A stretch of DNA of 64,000 nucleotides from Catenulispora sp. EB89 (GTDB taxonomy: Bacteria > Actinomycetota > Actinomycetes > Streptomycetales > Catenulisporaceae), in NCBI RefSeq assembly GCF_041261445.1, contig NZ_JBGCCU010000001.1, forward strand, positions 62,001 to 126,000, read 5' to 3'. Positions within the stretch are counted from its first letter, which is position 1, and each line of letters opens with the position of its first letter. The notes under the pieces are model-generated. The model saw only the letters and a list, made by a program, of their open reading frames with translations, ran no database searches and had not been told where the DNA came from. This document shows, one piece after another, positions 1 to 9,177 of this stretch. Position numbers and translations under genes: made by a program.

Positions 1-2387
1 GAGATCGTCTCCTCCATGAGCGTGCCGCCCATGTCGTTCACGCCGCCGGCGAGCATGAGCCGGGCGTTGTCGGTGCCGAGCTTGACCCACGAGGTCTGGA
101 TGTTCTTGATGCGGCCGTGCAGCATGACGCGCGCCATCGCGTGCACGGCGCGGTTGTCGCGCATCGTCGGTCCCGGGCGGGCGATGCCGGCCAGGTACAC
201 CGGCGCGTTGGAGTGGATGAACGGCAGCGGCACGAACTCCGTGAACCCGCCGGTCTCGTCCTGGATCCGGGCCAGCACCCGCAGGTGCGCGACCCAGTGC
301 GCCGGGTTGTCGACGTGCCCGTACATCATCGTCGAGGTGGTGGGGATCCCGACCTGGTGCGCGGTGGTGATGACCTCGATCCACTGCGCGGCCGGCAGCT
401 TGCCCTTGGTCAGCACCCAGCGCACGTCGTCGTCGAGGATCTCGGCGGCGGTCCCCGGCAGCGAGTCGACGCCGGCCTCCTTGGCCGCGGTCAGGAAGTC
501 GCGGATGGACATGCCGGTCCGGGAGACGCCGTTGATGATCTCCATCGGCGAGTACGAGTGCAGGTGCAGCCCCGGGGTCCGCTTCTTGATCTCGGCGGCC
601 AGGTCGAAGTACGCGGTGCCGGGCAGGTCCGGGTGGATGCCGCCCTGCATGCAGATCTCGGTCGCCCCGACCTTCCACGCGGCCTCGGCGCGGTCGCCGA
701 CCTCCGACACGGAGAGGGTGTACGCGTCCGCGTCGGTGCGCCGCTGCGCGAAGGCACAGAAGCGGCAGCCGGTGTAACAGACGTTGGTGAAGTTGATGTT
801 CCGGTTGACGACGTACGTCACCTCGTCCCCGACCGCGTCCCGCCGCAGCCCGTCGGCCAACGCGGCCAACGCCTCCAGCGCGGGACCGTCGGCGTGGATC
901 AGCGCGAGCGCGTCGGCGTCCGACAGGTTCCCCGGGTCACGCTCGGCAGCCGCCAGCGCGGTCTTCAGCGCCGCGTCGATGCGCTCCGGAGCGCTGTGGT
1001 CGACCGAGGTCCGGGAGGCGTGCTCGCGGAGCTCGTCCCAGTCCCCGTAGACGTCGGAGAAGTCGGAGCGCCGGTCCTCGCTGCGGCCGTCGGTGTCGAT
1101 GGTGGTGTGCAGGTCGGTACGGCCGCTGGAGGTGTCCCAGCCGCCGTCAGGCTCCTGCCACCGGATCCCGGTGGGGATCCGGCCCTCCACGGCCATCCCG
1201 GTCTCCGGATCGGCCAGCGCCTTCACGTGCGGCATGATCCGCGGGTCCAGCCACGGCTCGCCGTGCAGCACGTACTCGGGGTAGACCGTCAGGCGTTCCT
1301 TCAGCGTGAAGCCCGCGGCGGAGGACTGCTCGGCCAGCTCGTCGATGGCCGGCCAGGGCCGCTCCGGATTGACGTGGTCCGCGGTCAGCGGCGAGACCCC
1401 GCCCCAGTCGTCGATGCCGGCCCGCAGCATCAGCGCGTACTGCGCGTCGACCAGGTTCGGCGGCGCCTGGATCCGGACCGAGGGCCCGAGCACGACGCGC
1501 GCCGTGGCGATCGTCGCCGCGAGTTCTTCCAGGTCCGCGTCGGGGGTGTTCATCATCGCCGTGGCCGGCTTGGCCCGGAAGTTCTGGATGATGATCTCCT
1601 GGATCCCGCGATACGTCCGCGCCACCTTCCGCATCGCGAAGATCGAATCAGCGCGCTCCTCCAGCGTCTCGCCGATCCCGATGAGAATCCCGGTGGTGAA
1701 GGGAACCGAAGAGCGGCCCGCGTCCTCCAATACCCGGAGCCGCACCGCGGGTTCCTTGTCCGGGGACCCGTAGTGCGGCCCGCCAGGCTCCGACCACAGC
1801 CGGGTGGCCGTGGTCTCCAGCATCATGCCCATCGACGGCGCCACCGGCTTGAGCCGCTGGAAGTCGGACCAGGACAGCACGCCCGGGTTCAGGTGGGGGA
1901 GCAGGCCAGTCTCCTCCAGCACCCGGATCGACATGGCCCGCACATAGTCCAGCGTCGAGTCGTAGCCGTGCGCGTCCAGCCATTCCTTCGCCTGCGGCCA
2001 CCGGTCCTCCGGCCGGTCCCCCAGCGTGAACAGCGCTTCCTTGCAGCCCAGCGCCGCACCCTTCGCGGCGATGTCGAGCACCTCGTCGGGCGACAGGTAC
2101 AGCGAGTCCAGGCGGCCGGGCACCGTGACGAACGTGCAGTAGTGGCACCGGTCCCGGCACAGCCGGGTCAGGGGGATGAACACCTTGCGCGAGTAGGTGA
2201 CCACGCCGGGGCGGCCGGCCGCCTCCAGGCCCTGGTCTCGCAGGCGGGAGGCGACGGCGCACAGCGCGTCCAGGTCGGTGCCGCGCGCGGCGAGCAGGAC
2301 CGCCGCCTCCTCGACGCTGAGCGCGACTCCCTCACCCGCCCGGTGCAGGGCACGGCGCATCGCATTAGCGGTCGGCTGCATCGTCAT
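1..2387 (-). CDS. fbiC: FO synthase, fused CofG/CofH (FbiC), 3' end outside window
   Basis: Bifunctional radical-SAM enzyme that makes FO, the deazaflavin chromophore of coenzyme F420, from tyrosine and the pyrimidine precursor 5-amino-6-ribitylaminouracil. Two radical-SAM cysteine motifs are visible: CRDRCHYC at about residues 76-83 (CofG half) and CYTGCRFC at about 536-543 (CofH half). About 795 codons are present; the family is about 850, so only the C-terminal tail is missing. Start ATG at 2387 ([10 protein letters not shown]) follows an AGGA; a second in-frame ATG lies two codons later. It sits 29 bp downstream of an LLM oxidoreductase gene on the same strand, so it is probably the last gene of the SDR/LLM operon that starts at 5237. 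Cofactor synthesis may therefore be co-transcribed with its users. Confidence 0.95.
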   Translation of the reverse strand, partial: MTMQPTANAMRRALHRAGEGVALSVEEAAVLLAARGTDLDALCAVASRLRDQGLEAAGRPGVVTYSRKVFIPLTRLCRDRCHYCTFVTVPGRLDSLYLSPDEVLDIAAKGAALGCKEALFTLGDRPEDRWPQAKEWLDAHGYDSTLDYVRAMSIRVLEETGLLPHLNPGVLSWSDFQRLKPVAPSMGMMLETTATRLWSEPGGPHYGSPDKEPAVRLRVLEDAGRSSVPFTTGILIGIGETLEERADSIFAMRKVARTYRGIQEIIIQNFRAKPATAMMNTPDADLEELAATIATARVVLGPSVRIQAPPNLVDAQYALMLRAGIDDWGGVSPLTADHVNPERPWPAIDELAEQSSAAGFTLKERLTVYPEYVLHGEPWLDPRIMPHVKALADPETGMAVEGRIPTGIRWQEPDGGWDTSSGRTDLHTTIDTDGRSEDRRSDFSDVYGDWDELREHASRTSVDHSAPERIDAALKTALAAAERDPGNLSDADALALIHADGPALEALAALADGLRRDAVGDEVTYVVNRNINFTNVCYTGCRFCAFAQRRTDADAYTLSVSEVGDRAEAAWKVGATEICMQGGIHPDLPGTAYFDLAAEIKKRTPGLHLHSYSPMEIINGVSRTGMSIRDFLTAAKEAGVDSLPGTAAEILDDDVRWVLTKGKLPAAQWIEVITTAHQVGIPTTSTMMYGHVDNPAHWVAHLRVLARIQDETGGFTEFVPLPFIHSNAPVYLAGIARPGPTMRDNRAVHAMARVMLHGRIKNIQTSWVKLGTDNARLMLAGGVNDMGGTLMEETI

Positions 2388-2416
2388 TCCAGTTCCTACG
2401 CGGCAATGAACCGGAT

Positions 2417-3253
2417 CTATTCCCGTTCGACGTAGCGAGCGTAGTCGTCGAGCACCGGCAGGATCCGGTCCGCGGGCGCCGATGGGACGTTGAACACAAT
2501 CTCCTCGATGCCCAGGGCCTGGTAGTGCTCCATCTTGCCCGGGGTCGGCTCGGTCCCGAAGGGCACGACCCGCAGGGTGTCCGGGTCCCGTCCGGCTTCC
2601 TCGGCCGCCGCCCGCAGCACCGGCATCGCCTGCGTCAGCCCGCGTCCGCCGATCGGCATCCAGCCGTCGGCGTAGTCGATCACCGCGCCGAACAGTTTCG
2701 GCCCGGCGGCGCCGCCGATCAGGACCGGGACGGACCCGGCCGCCGGCTTCGGCCAGGACCACGAGGGATCGAAGCCGACGTGCTCGCCGTGGTACGACGC
2801 GACCTCCTTGCCCCACAGCTCCTTCATCGCCAGCACCGTCTCCCGCACCCGCTCCCGCCGGGTCCCGAAGTCGACGCCGTGGTCGGCCATCTCCTCCTTG
2901 TTCCAGCCGAAGCCCACGCCGAGGTCCAGGTTGCCGCCGGTGACCAGGTCCAGGGTCGCGACGGTCTTGGCCAGCAGCAGCGGGTCGTGCTGGGCGGCCA
3001 GGCAGATCCCGGTGCCCACGCGGATGCCGGGGGCGGCGGCCGCGACCGTGGCGAGCGCGACGAAGGGATCCAGCGTCCGCGAGTAGTAGTCCGGCAGCGG
3101 CTCCCCGAGCGGGGCCGGGGTGGCCCGGCTGATCGGGATGTGGGTGTGCTCGGGGGCGTAGTACGACTGGAAGCCGCGCTCGGCGAGCGCGCGCCCGAGC
3201 TCGGCCGGACCGATGGTCTGGTCGGTCAGGAAGACCGTGACGCCGATGCGCAA
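2417..3253 (-). CDS. LLM class F420-dependent oxidoreductase
   Basis: Luciferase-like monooxygenase family TIM-barrel oxidoreductase (278 aa) expected to use F420H2. The N-terminus [14 protein letters not shown], the central [12 protein letters not shown] and [11 protein letters not shown] segments, and overall length match the TIGR03619-type F420-dependent subgroup. I chose the TTG at 3253 because AGAAGGAG lies five to six bases upstream and the family begins here; the longer frame to 3346 would overlap the upstream gene's end and adds non-family sequence. Third gene of a minus-strand run (SDR, LLM, LLM, fbiC), with 67 bp to the upstream gene and 29 bp to fbiC. Substrate unknown. Confidence 0.88.
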   Translation of the reverse strand: MRIGVTVFLTDQTIGPAELGRALAERGFQSYYAPEHTHIPISRATPAPLGEPLPDYYSRTLDPFVALATVAAAAPGIRVGTGICLAAQHDPLLLAKTVATLDLVTGGNLDLGVGFGWNKEEMADHGVDFGTRRERVRETVLAMKELWGKEVASYHGEHVGFDPSWSWPKPAAGSVPVLIGGAAGPKLFGAVIDYADGWMPIGGRGLTQAMPVLRAAAEEAGRDPDTLRVVPFGTEPTPGKMEHYQALGIEEIVFNVPSAPADRILPVLDDYARYVERE

Positions 3254-3320
3254 GACAGCTCCTTCTGCAAAGGTTCTCAGGGGTGGTTCTCGGTAGCGAT
3301 CCGATGGTTGTTTACAGGGC

Positions 3321-4448
3321 TTACTTGCCCAGCGCCGCGGCGGCACTCCGGAACCGCGTGGTCCGGTGCACCGGGTCCTTGTCGATCTTGGGGATCACGT
3401 GCCGGCCGATCAGCTCGATCGTCTCCAGCGTGTCGGCGAGCGACAGCTGGATCGGCAGGCCGAACACCAGCTGGTCGATCCCCGTGGCCTCGTACCGCTT
3501 GATCTGCGCCAGCACCTCGTCGGGGTCGCCGCAGATCAGGTAGCCGTTGTGCGAGCGCCACACGACCTCCTCCAGCGTCGGCTCGGGCAGCACCGCCGGC
3601 CAGGCCGGGATCCAGTCGGGCCGCGGGAAGGTGTCGTGGTAGCGGAACACCAGCGACTGCAGGCGTCCCAGCCCCATCGTCGTGGCCGCGTGCCGGGCCA
3701 GGTCGCCGTCGGCCAGACACACCGCCGAGGACGTCACCATGACGTTGTCGTTGACATACGCGCCGATCGGCTCGGCGGACAGGACCGCCTTCTTGTACGC
3801 CGCGACCGCGGTCTCGGCGTCGGCCGCGGAACCGACCGAGAAGCCCAGCACGCCGAGCCCCATCCGCGCGGCCATCTCGTACGACGGCGGGTTCCCGGCC
3901 GCGTACCACATCGCCGGATGCGGCTTCTTCCACGGCTTGGGCAGCACGTTCCGCTCCGGCATCGAGAACCACTCGCCGTCGTGCGAGTACGAGTCCTGCA
4001 TCCACATCTTGGGGATCTCGCGCACCACCTCGGCCCAGATCTCCTTGGTGACCGTGGTGTCCGGCAGGCCCAGGCCCAGGATCTCGCGCGAGCCGGCGCC
4101 GCGTCCGGTGCCGAACTCGAACCGGCCGCCGGACAGGTGGTCCAGCGTCGCCACCTTCTCCGCGACCTTCACCGGGTGGTTGGCCTGCGGCAGCGGGTTG
4201 AAGATGCCGGAGCCCAGGTGGATCCGCTCGGTCGCGGCGGCCAGGTAGCCCAGGAAGACGTCGTTGCTCGCCAGGTGGGAGTACTCGTCGAGGAAGTGGT
4301 GCTCGGAGGCCCACACGTACTTGAAGCCAGCCTTGTCCGCGGCTTTGGCGATCGCGATGTCGTTCATCAGCGAGGTGTGCTCGAAGTCGGGGTCGGCGGC
4401 CAGCCGCGCGAGCGGCACGTGGCCCTGGACGAATATGCCGAACTCCAT
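3321..4448 (-). CDS. LLM class flavin-dependent oxidoreductase
   Basis: Second luciferase-like monooxygenase of the operon, 375 aa. It is longer than its neighbour and resembles the bacterial-luciferase-like branch (N-terminus MEFGIFVQGHVP; ASEHHF; GTGRGAGSREILG). Start ATG at 4448 has AGGAGG directly upstream with normal spacing. It lies 36 bp after the SDR stop. Whether it uses FMN or F420 cannot be decided from sequence alone; operon membership with fbiC favours F420. Likely acts in oxidative catabolism of an unidentified hydrophobic substrate together with the adjacent SDR. Confidence 0.88.
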   Translation of the reverse strand: MEFGIFVQGHVPLARLAADPDFEHTSLMNDIAIAKAADKAGFKYVWASEHHFLDEYSHLASNDVFLGYLAAATERIHLGSGIFNPLPQANHPVKVAEKVATLDHLSGGRFEFGTGRGAGSREILGLGLPDTTVTKEIWAEVVREIPKMWMQDSYSHDGEWFSMPERNVLPKPWKKPHPAMWYAAGNPPSYEMAARMGLGVLGFSVGSAADAETAVAAYKKAVLSAEPIGAYVNDNVMVTSSAVCLADGDLARHAATTMGLGRLQSLVFRYHDTFPRPDWIPAWPAVLPEPTLEEVVWRSHNGYLICGDPDEVLAQIKRYEATGIDQLVFGLPIQLSLADTLETIELIGRHVIPKIDKDPVHRTTRFRSAAAALGK

Positions 4449-4484
4449 GGCGCCTCCTGGTCTGTCGTCTGGCTGGGCGGTCGT

Positions 4485-5237
4485 CTAGCCGAAGTGGATG
4501 CCGGCCAGCGCTCCGCCGTCGAGGACGAAGTCGGCGCCGGTGCAGTAGGACGAGTCGTCGGAGGTGAGGAACAGCGCGGCCTTGGCGATCTCGTTCGCCG
4601 TGCCGACGCGCTTGAGCGGGATGCCGGAGTAGCCGGCGTCCGGGTCGGCGTCCTCCGGCATCAGCTCGGTGACCATCGGGGTGTGCACGCCGCCGGGGCA
4701 GATGCAGTTCACCCGGACCGTCGGCGCGGCCTCCAGGGCCGCGACACGCGTCAGGCCCCTGACGGCGAACTTGGTGGAGACGTAGGAGCCCAGGTACGCC
4801 ATGCCCGCCAGCCCGTCGATGCTCGCGGTGTTCACCACGGTGCCGCCGCCGGCCGCCCGGATCCGGGGCAGGCACACGTGCAGCCCCAGGAAGACGCCGA
4901 CCTGGTTCACCGTCACGACCTGCATGTACTCCTCGACGCTGGTCTTCTCGATCTTGTTGAAGCGCAGGATGCCGGCGTTGTTGATCAGACCGTCGAGCTT
5001 GCCGAACTCGGCCTCGGCGAAGTCCGCGGCGGCGGTCCACTGCGCCTCGTCGGTGACGTCGAGCCGCACGAACCGCGCCGCGTCGCCGATCTCCTTGGCC
5101 ACCTGGTGACCGAGGTCCTCCAGCACGTCGGCGACCACCACCCGCGCGCCCTCGGACGCGAACAGCCGCGCCTCCTCGGCGCCCTGGCCCCGCGCCGCGC
5201 CGGTGATCAACACCACCCGCCCGTCCAATTTGCCCAT
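4485..5237 (-). CDS. SDR family NAD(P)-dependent oxidoreductase
   Basis: Classical short-chain dehydrogenase/reductase, 250 aa. Visible motifs: TGAARGQG nucleotide-binding turn near residue 13, INNAG near 90, YVSTK active-site Tyr/Lys near 150, and the ICPGGVHTPM segment. Closest family flavour is the hydroxysteroid/3-alpha-20-beta dehydrogenase-like group. First gene of the minus-strand operon (SDR, LLM, LLM, fbiC). Its promoter region carries the ATCTGAC-N5-GTCAGAT palindrome shared with the divergent LLM gene, so both directions are probably repressed together. Substrate not predictable. Confidence 0.92.
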   Translation of the reverse strand: MGKLDGRVVLITGAARGQGAEEARLFASEGARVVVADVLEDLGHQVAKEIGDAARFVRLDVTDEAQWTAAADFAEAEFGKLDGLINNAGILRFNKIEKTSVEEYMQVVTVNQVGVFLGLHVCLPRIRAAGGGTVVNTASIDGLAGMAYLGSYVSTKFAVRGLTRVAALEAAPTVRVNCICPGGVHTPMVTELMPEDADPDAGYSGIPLKRVGTANEIAKAALFLTSDDSSYCTGADFVLDGGALAGIHFG

Positions 5238-5268
5238 CTGCCGACCGTCCCCTGTCCTCGGATCGCGC

Positions 5269-5297
5269 TTGACATCTGACTAGGTGTCAGATTGATT
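5269..5297 (+). promoter_or_regulatory. Divergent promoter with 19-bp palindromic operator
   Basis: TTGACA at 5269-5274 and TTGATT at 5292-5297 are separated by 17 bases and face the LLM gene at 5331. The perfect inverted repeat ATCTGAC-TAGGT-GTCAGAT occupies 5274-5292 and fills the spacer, a classic repressor position. The same arms recur at 12672 and 14099, and with two mismatches at 9991. Size and symmetry suit a TetR-type dimer; the regulator gene is not in view. Confidence 0.75.
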
Positions 5298-5330
5298 CCT
5301 TCCAGGCGAAAAGTGAAGGGGAGGCGGCCC

Positions 5331-6218
5331 ATGAAGTTCTGGCTCTCACCGGCGTTCTGCGACACCGCGCACCTCACCGGCCTGGCACGGGCCGCCGAGG
5401 AGTACGGGTTCGAAGGGATCGCCATCCCGGACCACCTGTTCCATCCGGTCGAGTTGTCCTCCCCCTACCCGTATACGCCGGACGGATCCCGGTATTGGTC
5501 GAAGGACACTCATTGGCCCGAGCCGTGGGTGGCGATCGCGGCCATGGCGGCGGTGACGACCCGGCTGCGGTTCACCACGAACATCTACGTGGCGCCGGCC
5601 CGCGACCTGCTGACCGTCGCGAACCAGTTGGCGACGGCCGCGTACCTCTCGCAGGGCTCGGCCGGCGGCCACCACCGCGTCGCGCTCGGCGTCGGGCCGG
5701 GCTGGAGCAAGGACGAGTTCACGGCCACCGGCCAGGCCTTCGCCAAGCGCGGGGCGCGGCTGGACGAGATGCTCGAGGCGCTGCGCCGGCTGTGGACCGG
5801 CGACGTGGTCGAGCTGACGGGGCCGAACTACACGCTCCCGCCGTGCTCGATCACGCCGACGCCGAACGACCCGATCCCGGTCTACATCGGCGGCGTCTCC
5901 GACATCGCGATCCGGCGCGCGGCACGGAACGACGGCTGGATCGGGATCTACCACACGGTCGACGAGACGCGGTCGATCATGGAGCGGATCCGTGCGGCCC
6001 GCGAGGCGGCCGGGACTCTGGACCGCCCCTTCCGCGCGATGCTCGCGGTCCTGGCCGAGCCCACGCCCGAGCTGTGCGAGCAGGTGGAGGAGTGGGGTGT
6101 CACGGACCTGTTGGGCGCTCCGTGGATGAAGAACATCAAGGCCATGACGGCGCCGGGGCCCTCGCTCGACGAGATGGTCGAGGCGGTGGCTGAGTTCGCC
6201 GGACGCTATGTGAAGTAG
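5331..6218 (+). CDS. LLM class F420-dependent oxidoreductase
   Basis: Third luciferase-like monooxygenase of this cluster, 295 aa, divergent from the SDR operon. N-terminus MKFWLSPAFCDT, then AIPDHLF, ALGVGPGWSKDEF and PVYIGGVSD segments typical of the F420-dependent branch. ATG at 5331 is preceded by GGGGAGG with good spacing; the longer frame from 5292 begins inside the operator and is rejected. Monocistronic, closed by a strong hairpin at 6241-6282. Control by the palindrome at 5274-5292 is expected. Confidence 0.9.
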   Translation: MKFWLSPAFCDTAHLTGLARAAEEYGFEGIAIPDHLFHPVELSSPYPYTPDGSRYWSKDTHWPEPWVAIAAMAAVTTRLRFTTNIYVAPARDLLTVANQLATAAYLSQGSAGGHHRVALGVGPGWSKDEFTATGQAFAKRGARLDEMLEALRRLWTGDVVELTGPNYTLPPCSITPTPNDPIPVYIGGVSDIAIRRAARNDGWIGIYHTVDETRSIMERIRAAREAAGTLDRPFRAMLAVLAEPTPELCEQVEEWGVTDLLGAPWMKNIKAMTAPGPSLDEMVEAVAEFAGRYVK

Positions 6219-6240
6219 GGAGTGAAGTAGCAACAGCAAA

Positions 6241-6282
6241 CGCCGCGGGCGCCAGAAGCCTCAGCCTCTGGCGCCCGCGGCG
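6241..6282. terminator. Bidirectional hairpin terminator
   Basis: Perfect 16-bp inverted repeat (6241-6256 with 6267-6282, GC-rich, 10-base loop) between the convergent LLM gene and the LCP gene. No long T-run; shape fits actinobacterial terminators. Confidence 0.7.
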
Positions 6283-6299
6283 TCCTCACGTGCTCGTCA

Positions 6300-6332
6300 C
6301 GTACTCGTCTCGTACTCGTCTCGTACTCGTCG
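6300..6332. repeat. Three tandem 11-bp repeats after the LCP stop
   Basis: CGTACTCGTCT repeats three times (last copy with one change), immediately beyond the LCP stop codon. Possibly a small slippage array; no function seen. Confidence 0.6.
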
Positions 6333-6333
6333 A

Positions 6334-8496
6334 TCAGTACACGCAGGGGATGCCGTTCTGCGACGTGACCGCGCCACCGGAGCTCAGCCCGGAGGAGTCG
6401 GCGGAGTTGTCGCTGGCCACGCTGGTCGGGGCGCCCGAGGGCTGGGTCGACGGCTGCGAGGGCGTGGTCGGGGTCGCCGGCGGCGCCTTGTAGTCGTAGC
6501 CGATGGTGACCGTGATCGTGCCCTTGTCCAGCGAGTCGCTGGCGATCGGCGCGGTCTTGGTGCCGAGCTTGGCCTGGATCTGCTTGGCCAGAGCCTCCTC
6601 GCCGGCGCCGTAGCGGATGATCGTGTGCTGCACGCCGTTGCCGCCGTTGCCGGTCTTGCTGGTCGGGATGCCGGCGTCGAAGAGCTGGCCGGAGACCTTC
6701 ACCGCCAGGCCGGTGGTGTCGGTGCCGTTCAGCACGGTGATGGTGGCCGGGGGCGTCGGCGTCGTGGACGGCGCCGCCGGGGGCGGGGTCGAGCTGGAGG
6801 CCGTGGTCGGCGGCGGGGCCACCGCGGCGTCGTTGTTGAACGTCGCCCCGATGGTGGTCTTGATCGCGGCCGGGTCGACCGTCAGCGCGCTCTCGCCGGC
6901 GATCATCACGGTGCCGGTGGTCGGCAGCGTGATGAACTCGGTGTTGCCGCCGGTGAGGTTCGACGCCTGGGACGCGAAGTCCAGCACGCTCCAGCCGTTG
7001 TCGATGACGATGTCCTTCTTCACCGCGTTGAACAGGCCCTGCATGGCCCCGACGTCGCCGAGGACGCCCTTCTTCTTCAACGCCTGCGTCACCGAGGACA
7101 GGAACGCCTGCTGGCGGTGCGTGCGGTCCAGGTCGCCGTTGGGCAGGTGGAAGCGCTGGCGCACGAACTGCAGCGCGGTGGCCGCGTTGATGGTGGACAC
7201 GCCGGCCGGCAGGTTGATGCCGGTGCCCGCGCCGTCCTCGATCGGGTCGTAGGCCGGGGCCTTCAGGCAGACCTGGATGCTGCCGATCGCGTTGACGATG
7301 TCGTAGAAGCCGACCAGGTTGACCTCAGCGAGGTGGTCGATGTGCTGGCCGGTGAGCTTCTGCACGGCCCGGATCGTGGCCTCGCGGCCCACCTCGCGGC
7401 TCTCCGCCTCCTCGGTGGCCTTGTCCACCTTCTTGCCCGAGGCGGCGATCTTCTGGTCGGCGTAGGCCTTGGCGTCGCCGTAGGCCTCCTTGATCTTGCC
7501 CATGCCCATGTCCGGCACCTGGACCGTGCCCACGCCGGGGATGTCCGCGCTGCCGCCGGGGCGCTCGACGTCGCTGTCGCGCGGGATCGAGTACGCGGTG
7601 ACCTTGCCGCCGTTGGCCGGGATGTGCATGAGGATCAGCACGTTGGTGTTGTAGCCGCCGATGGAGGAGGAGCCGGCGTGCAGCTCGTCCTCGACCAGGG
7701 AGGTCGGCAGGTCGTTGCCGTTCATGTCCTTGCGCGAGTCCAGGCCGATCAGCAGCAGGTTGACGTCCGCGCCGAGGTGCGGGGCGATGTAGCCGTCCTG
7801 GCCGGGCTTGATCTGGTTGATCGAGTCCGTGGTGTGCAGGCCGTCGGTGAGCTGCTTGTTCTCGAACCAGACGAAGCCGGTCGCCAGCACGACCACCGCG
7901 CTCATCGTGGCGGCGGTGATGCGGCCGGCGAGCACGCCGCGCTTGCGGGGCGGCTTGGCCGGACCCGCCGCGCCGCGGCCGCCTGCGCGCCGGCCGCCGC
8001 CTCCGCCCCGGGGGCCGGACTCGAGGTAGTCCTCGTCGTAGTCGTCCGGACCGTGGAAATCGTCACGGCCCTGCTGGGCCATGACGTTGGTCTGCTCTGC
8101 GGCGTACCACTCGCCGGGGGCGCCGTGGTGCGTCGGGTCGTCGGGGCGCGCCGGCGGTTGCTGCTGCGGCGACCAGCCCCGGCTGTCGCGCTGCGCCGGG
8201 GGTTCGGGGCGACGCTGCGGCGGGGGTTCGGGGCGGCGCTGGGCCGCGCGCCAGGGCTGCTCGGGCTCTTCCCGGCGACCGCCGCCGCGGCCGTAGTCTG
8301 GGCCGTTTCCGTAGTCGGGGCCGTTGCCGTAGTCCGGGCCGTTTCCGTAGCCGGGATTGCCGCCGCGGCCGTAACCGCCGTCGTTGCCGCGTCCTCCATA
8401 GCCGTCACCGCCGCCGGCCCCACGCCGGCCGCCGCCCCCGCGGCGGTCACCGCTGCCGCGGTTGTCCCCGCCTTCGTCCGGATACCACTCAGACAC
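6334..8496 (-). CDS. LytR-CpsA-Psr (LCP) family protein with LytR_C domain
   Basis: Cell-envelope enzyme expected to transfer lipid-linked glycopolymers (teichoic acid or arabinogalactan-like) onto peptidoglycan. 720 aa: a long disordered G/R/P/Y-rich cytoplasmic N-terminus with tandem GPDYGN repeats near residues 50-75, one transmembrane helix near 190-210 (AVVVLATGFVWF), then the LCP domain (LLIGLDSRKD; AYSIPRDSDVE; DRTHRQQAFL) and a C-terminal LytR_C domain (ITVLNGTDTTGLA) after a proline/threonine linker. Start GTG at 8496 overlaps the stop of the upstream membrane gene by 8 bp, indicating translational coupling. The N-terminus is unusually long for the family. Confidence 0.92.
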   Translation of the reverse strand: MSEWYPDEGGDNRGSGDRRGGGGRRGAGGGDGYGGRGNDGGYGRGGNPGYGNGPDYGNGPDYGNGPDYGRGGGRREEPEQPWRAAQRRPEPPPQRRPEPPAQRDSRGWSPQQQPPARPDDPTHHGAPGEWYAAEQTNVMAQQGRDDFHGPDDYDEDYLESGPRGGGGGRRAGGRGAAGPAKPPRKRGVLAGRITAATMSAVVVLATGFVWFENKQLTDGLHTTDSINQIKPGQDGYIAPHLGADVNLLLIGLDSRKDMNGNDLPTSLVEDELHAGSSSIGGYNTNVLILMHIPANGGKVTAYSIPRDSDVERPGGSADIPGVGTVQVPDMGMGKIKEAYGDAKAYADQKIAASGKKVDKATEEAESREVGREATIRAVQKLTGQHIDHLAEVNLVGFYDIVNAIGSIQVCLKAPAYDPIEDGAGTGINLPAGVSTINAATALQFVRQRFHLPNGDLDRTHRQQAFLSSVTQALKKKGVLGDVGAMQGLFNAVKKDIVIDNGWSVLDFASQASNLTGGNTEFITLPTTGTVMIAGESALTVDPAAIKTTIGATFNNDAAVAPPPTTASSSTPPPAAPSTTPTPPATITVLNGTDTTGLAVKVSGQLFDAGIPTSKTGNGGNGVQHTIIRYGAGEEALAKQIQAKLGTKTAPIASDSLDKGTITVTIGYDYKAPPATPTTPSQPSTQPSGAPTSVASDNSADSSGLSSGGAVTSQNGIPCVY

Positions 8497-9100
8497 GGCG
8501 CGTGCCTCCCCCGCTCTGCCGTCCGCGCACGACCGCGGCGGCTATGACCAAACCCATGACGACGAGCGCGGCGAGGATCACCGGGAAGACGTTCGTCGTC
8601 GCGTGGACCAGACCGACCGCCTTCGCCTTGGTGTCCGGGTAGGGCGGGTTGTGCCAGGCCAGCTCGGCGACCGCGGCGACCAGCCAGGCCACCGGCGGCA
8701 GCGCGCTGACCACCCACCAGCGGCCGTTCGAGGTGGCCGCGGCCGCGGCCACACCGGCCGAGACCACGGTGAGCAGCATGAACACCGGGCCGTGGTAGCC
8801 GCCTATGAACTTGCCCAGGATCGCGGCCAGCATCGGCCCGCCGAGCACCGCCGCGGCGGGCAGCCAGTTCGGAGCCCCCGCCAGCAGCCTGTCGCCCGGA
8901 TCGGCCCCCGGCCGCGGAGCCGGACGGCGGCCGGCGGCGGGACCGCCGCGGCCGGACGGACCCGAGGCGCGACCGCGTACCGGAGCCGGCGGCGGCACGG
9001 GCCGCCCCGACCGAGGCGGCATCGACGACCCGCGCTCCGGACGGCCACCGCCGCCGGGGCCCGGACGCCGCGCCGGCGACGTGCGAGCTGTTGAGGACAT
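8489..9100 (-). CDS. Small integral membrane protein, unknown function
   Basis: 203 aa from ATG 9100 (AGGA about 8 bases upstream; an in-frame GTG at 9115 is the alternative). The first 80 residues are proline/arginine/glycine-rich and cytoplasmic-looking. About four hydrophobic helices follow (for example AAAVLGGPMLAAILGKF, FMLLTVVSAGVAAAA, WVVSALPPVAWLVAAV and VILAALVVMGLVIAAAVV). It precedes and overlaps the LCP gene by 8 bp, so the two form an operon and a role in envelope assembly is plausible. I do not recognise the family. Confidence 0.8.
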   Translation of the reverse strand: MSSTARTSPARRPGPGGGGRPERGSSMPPRSGRPVPPPAPVRGRASGPSGRGGPAAGRRPAPRPGADPGDRLLAGAPNWLPAAAVLGGPMLAAILGKFIGGYHGPVFMLLTVVSAGVAAAAATSNGRWWVVSALPPVAWLVAAVAELAWHNPPYPDTKAKAVGLVHATTNVFPVILAALVVMGLVIAAAVVRGRQSGGGTRRV

Positions 9101-9177
9101 GACGGCGATCCTCACTCAGCCGTTCAACCGACCCATCCCGCTTTCGTCACAACCCTGCTACAACGCGGGAAGGTCGG

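Noticed and set aside
117-2435. Long + strand open frame of 772 codons opposite fbiC
   Set aside because: Arg/Gly/Val/Asp-rich shadow of a GC-rich gene; the minus strand carries the radical-SAM motifs of FbiC.
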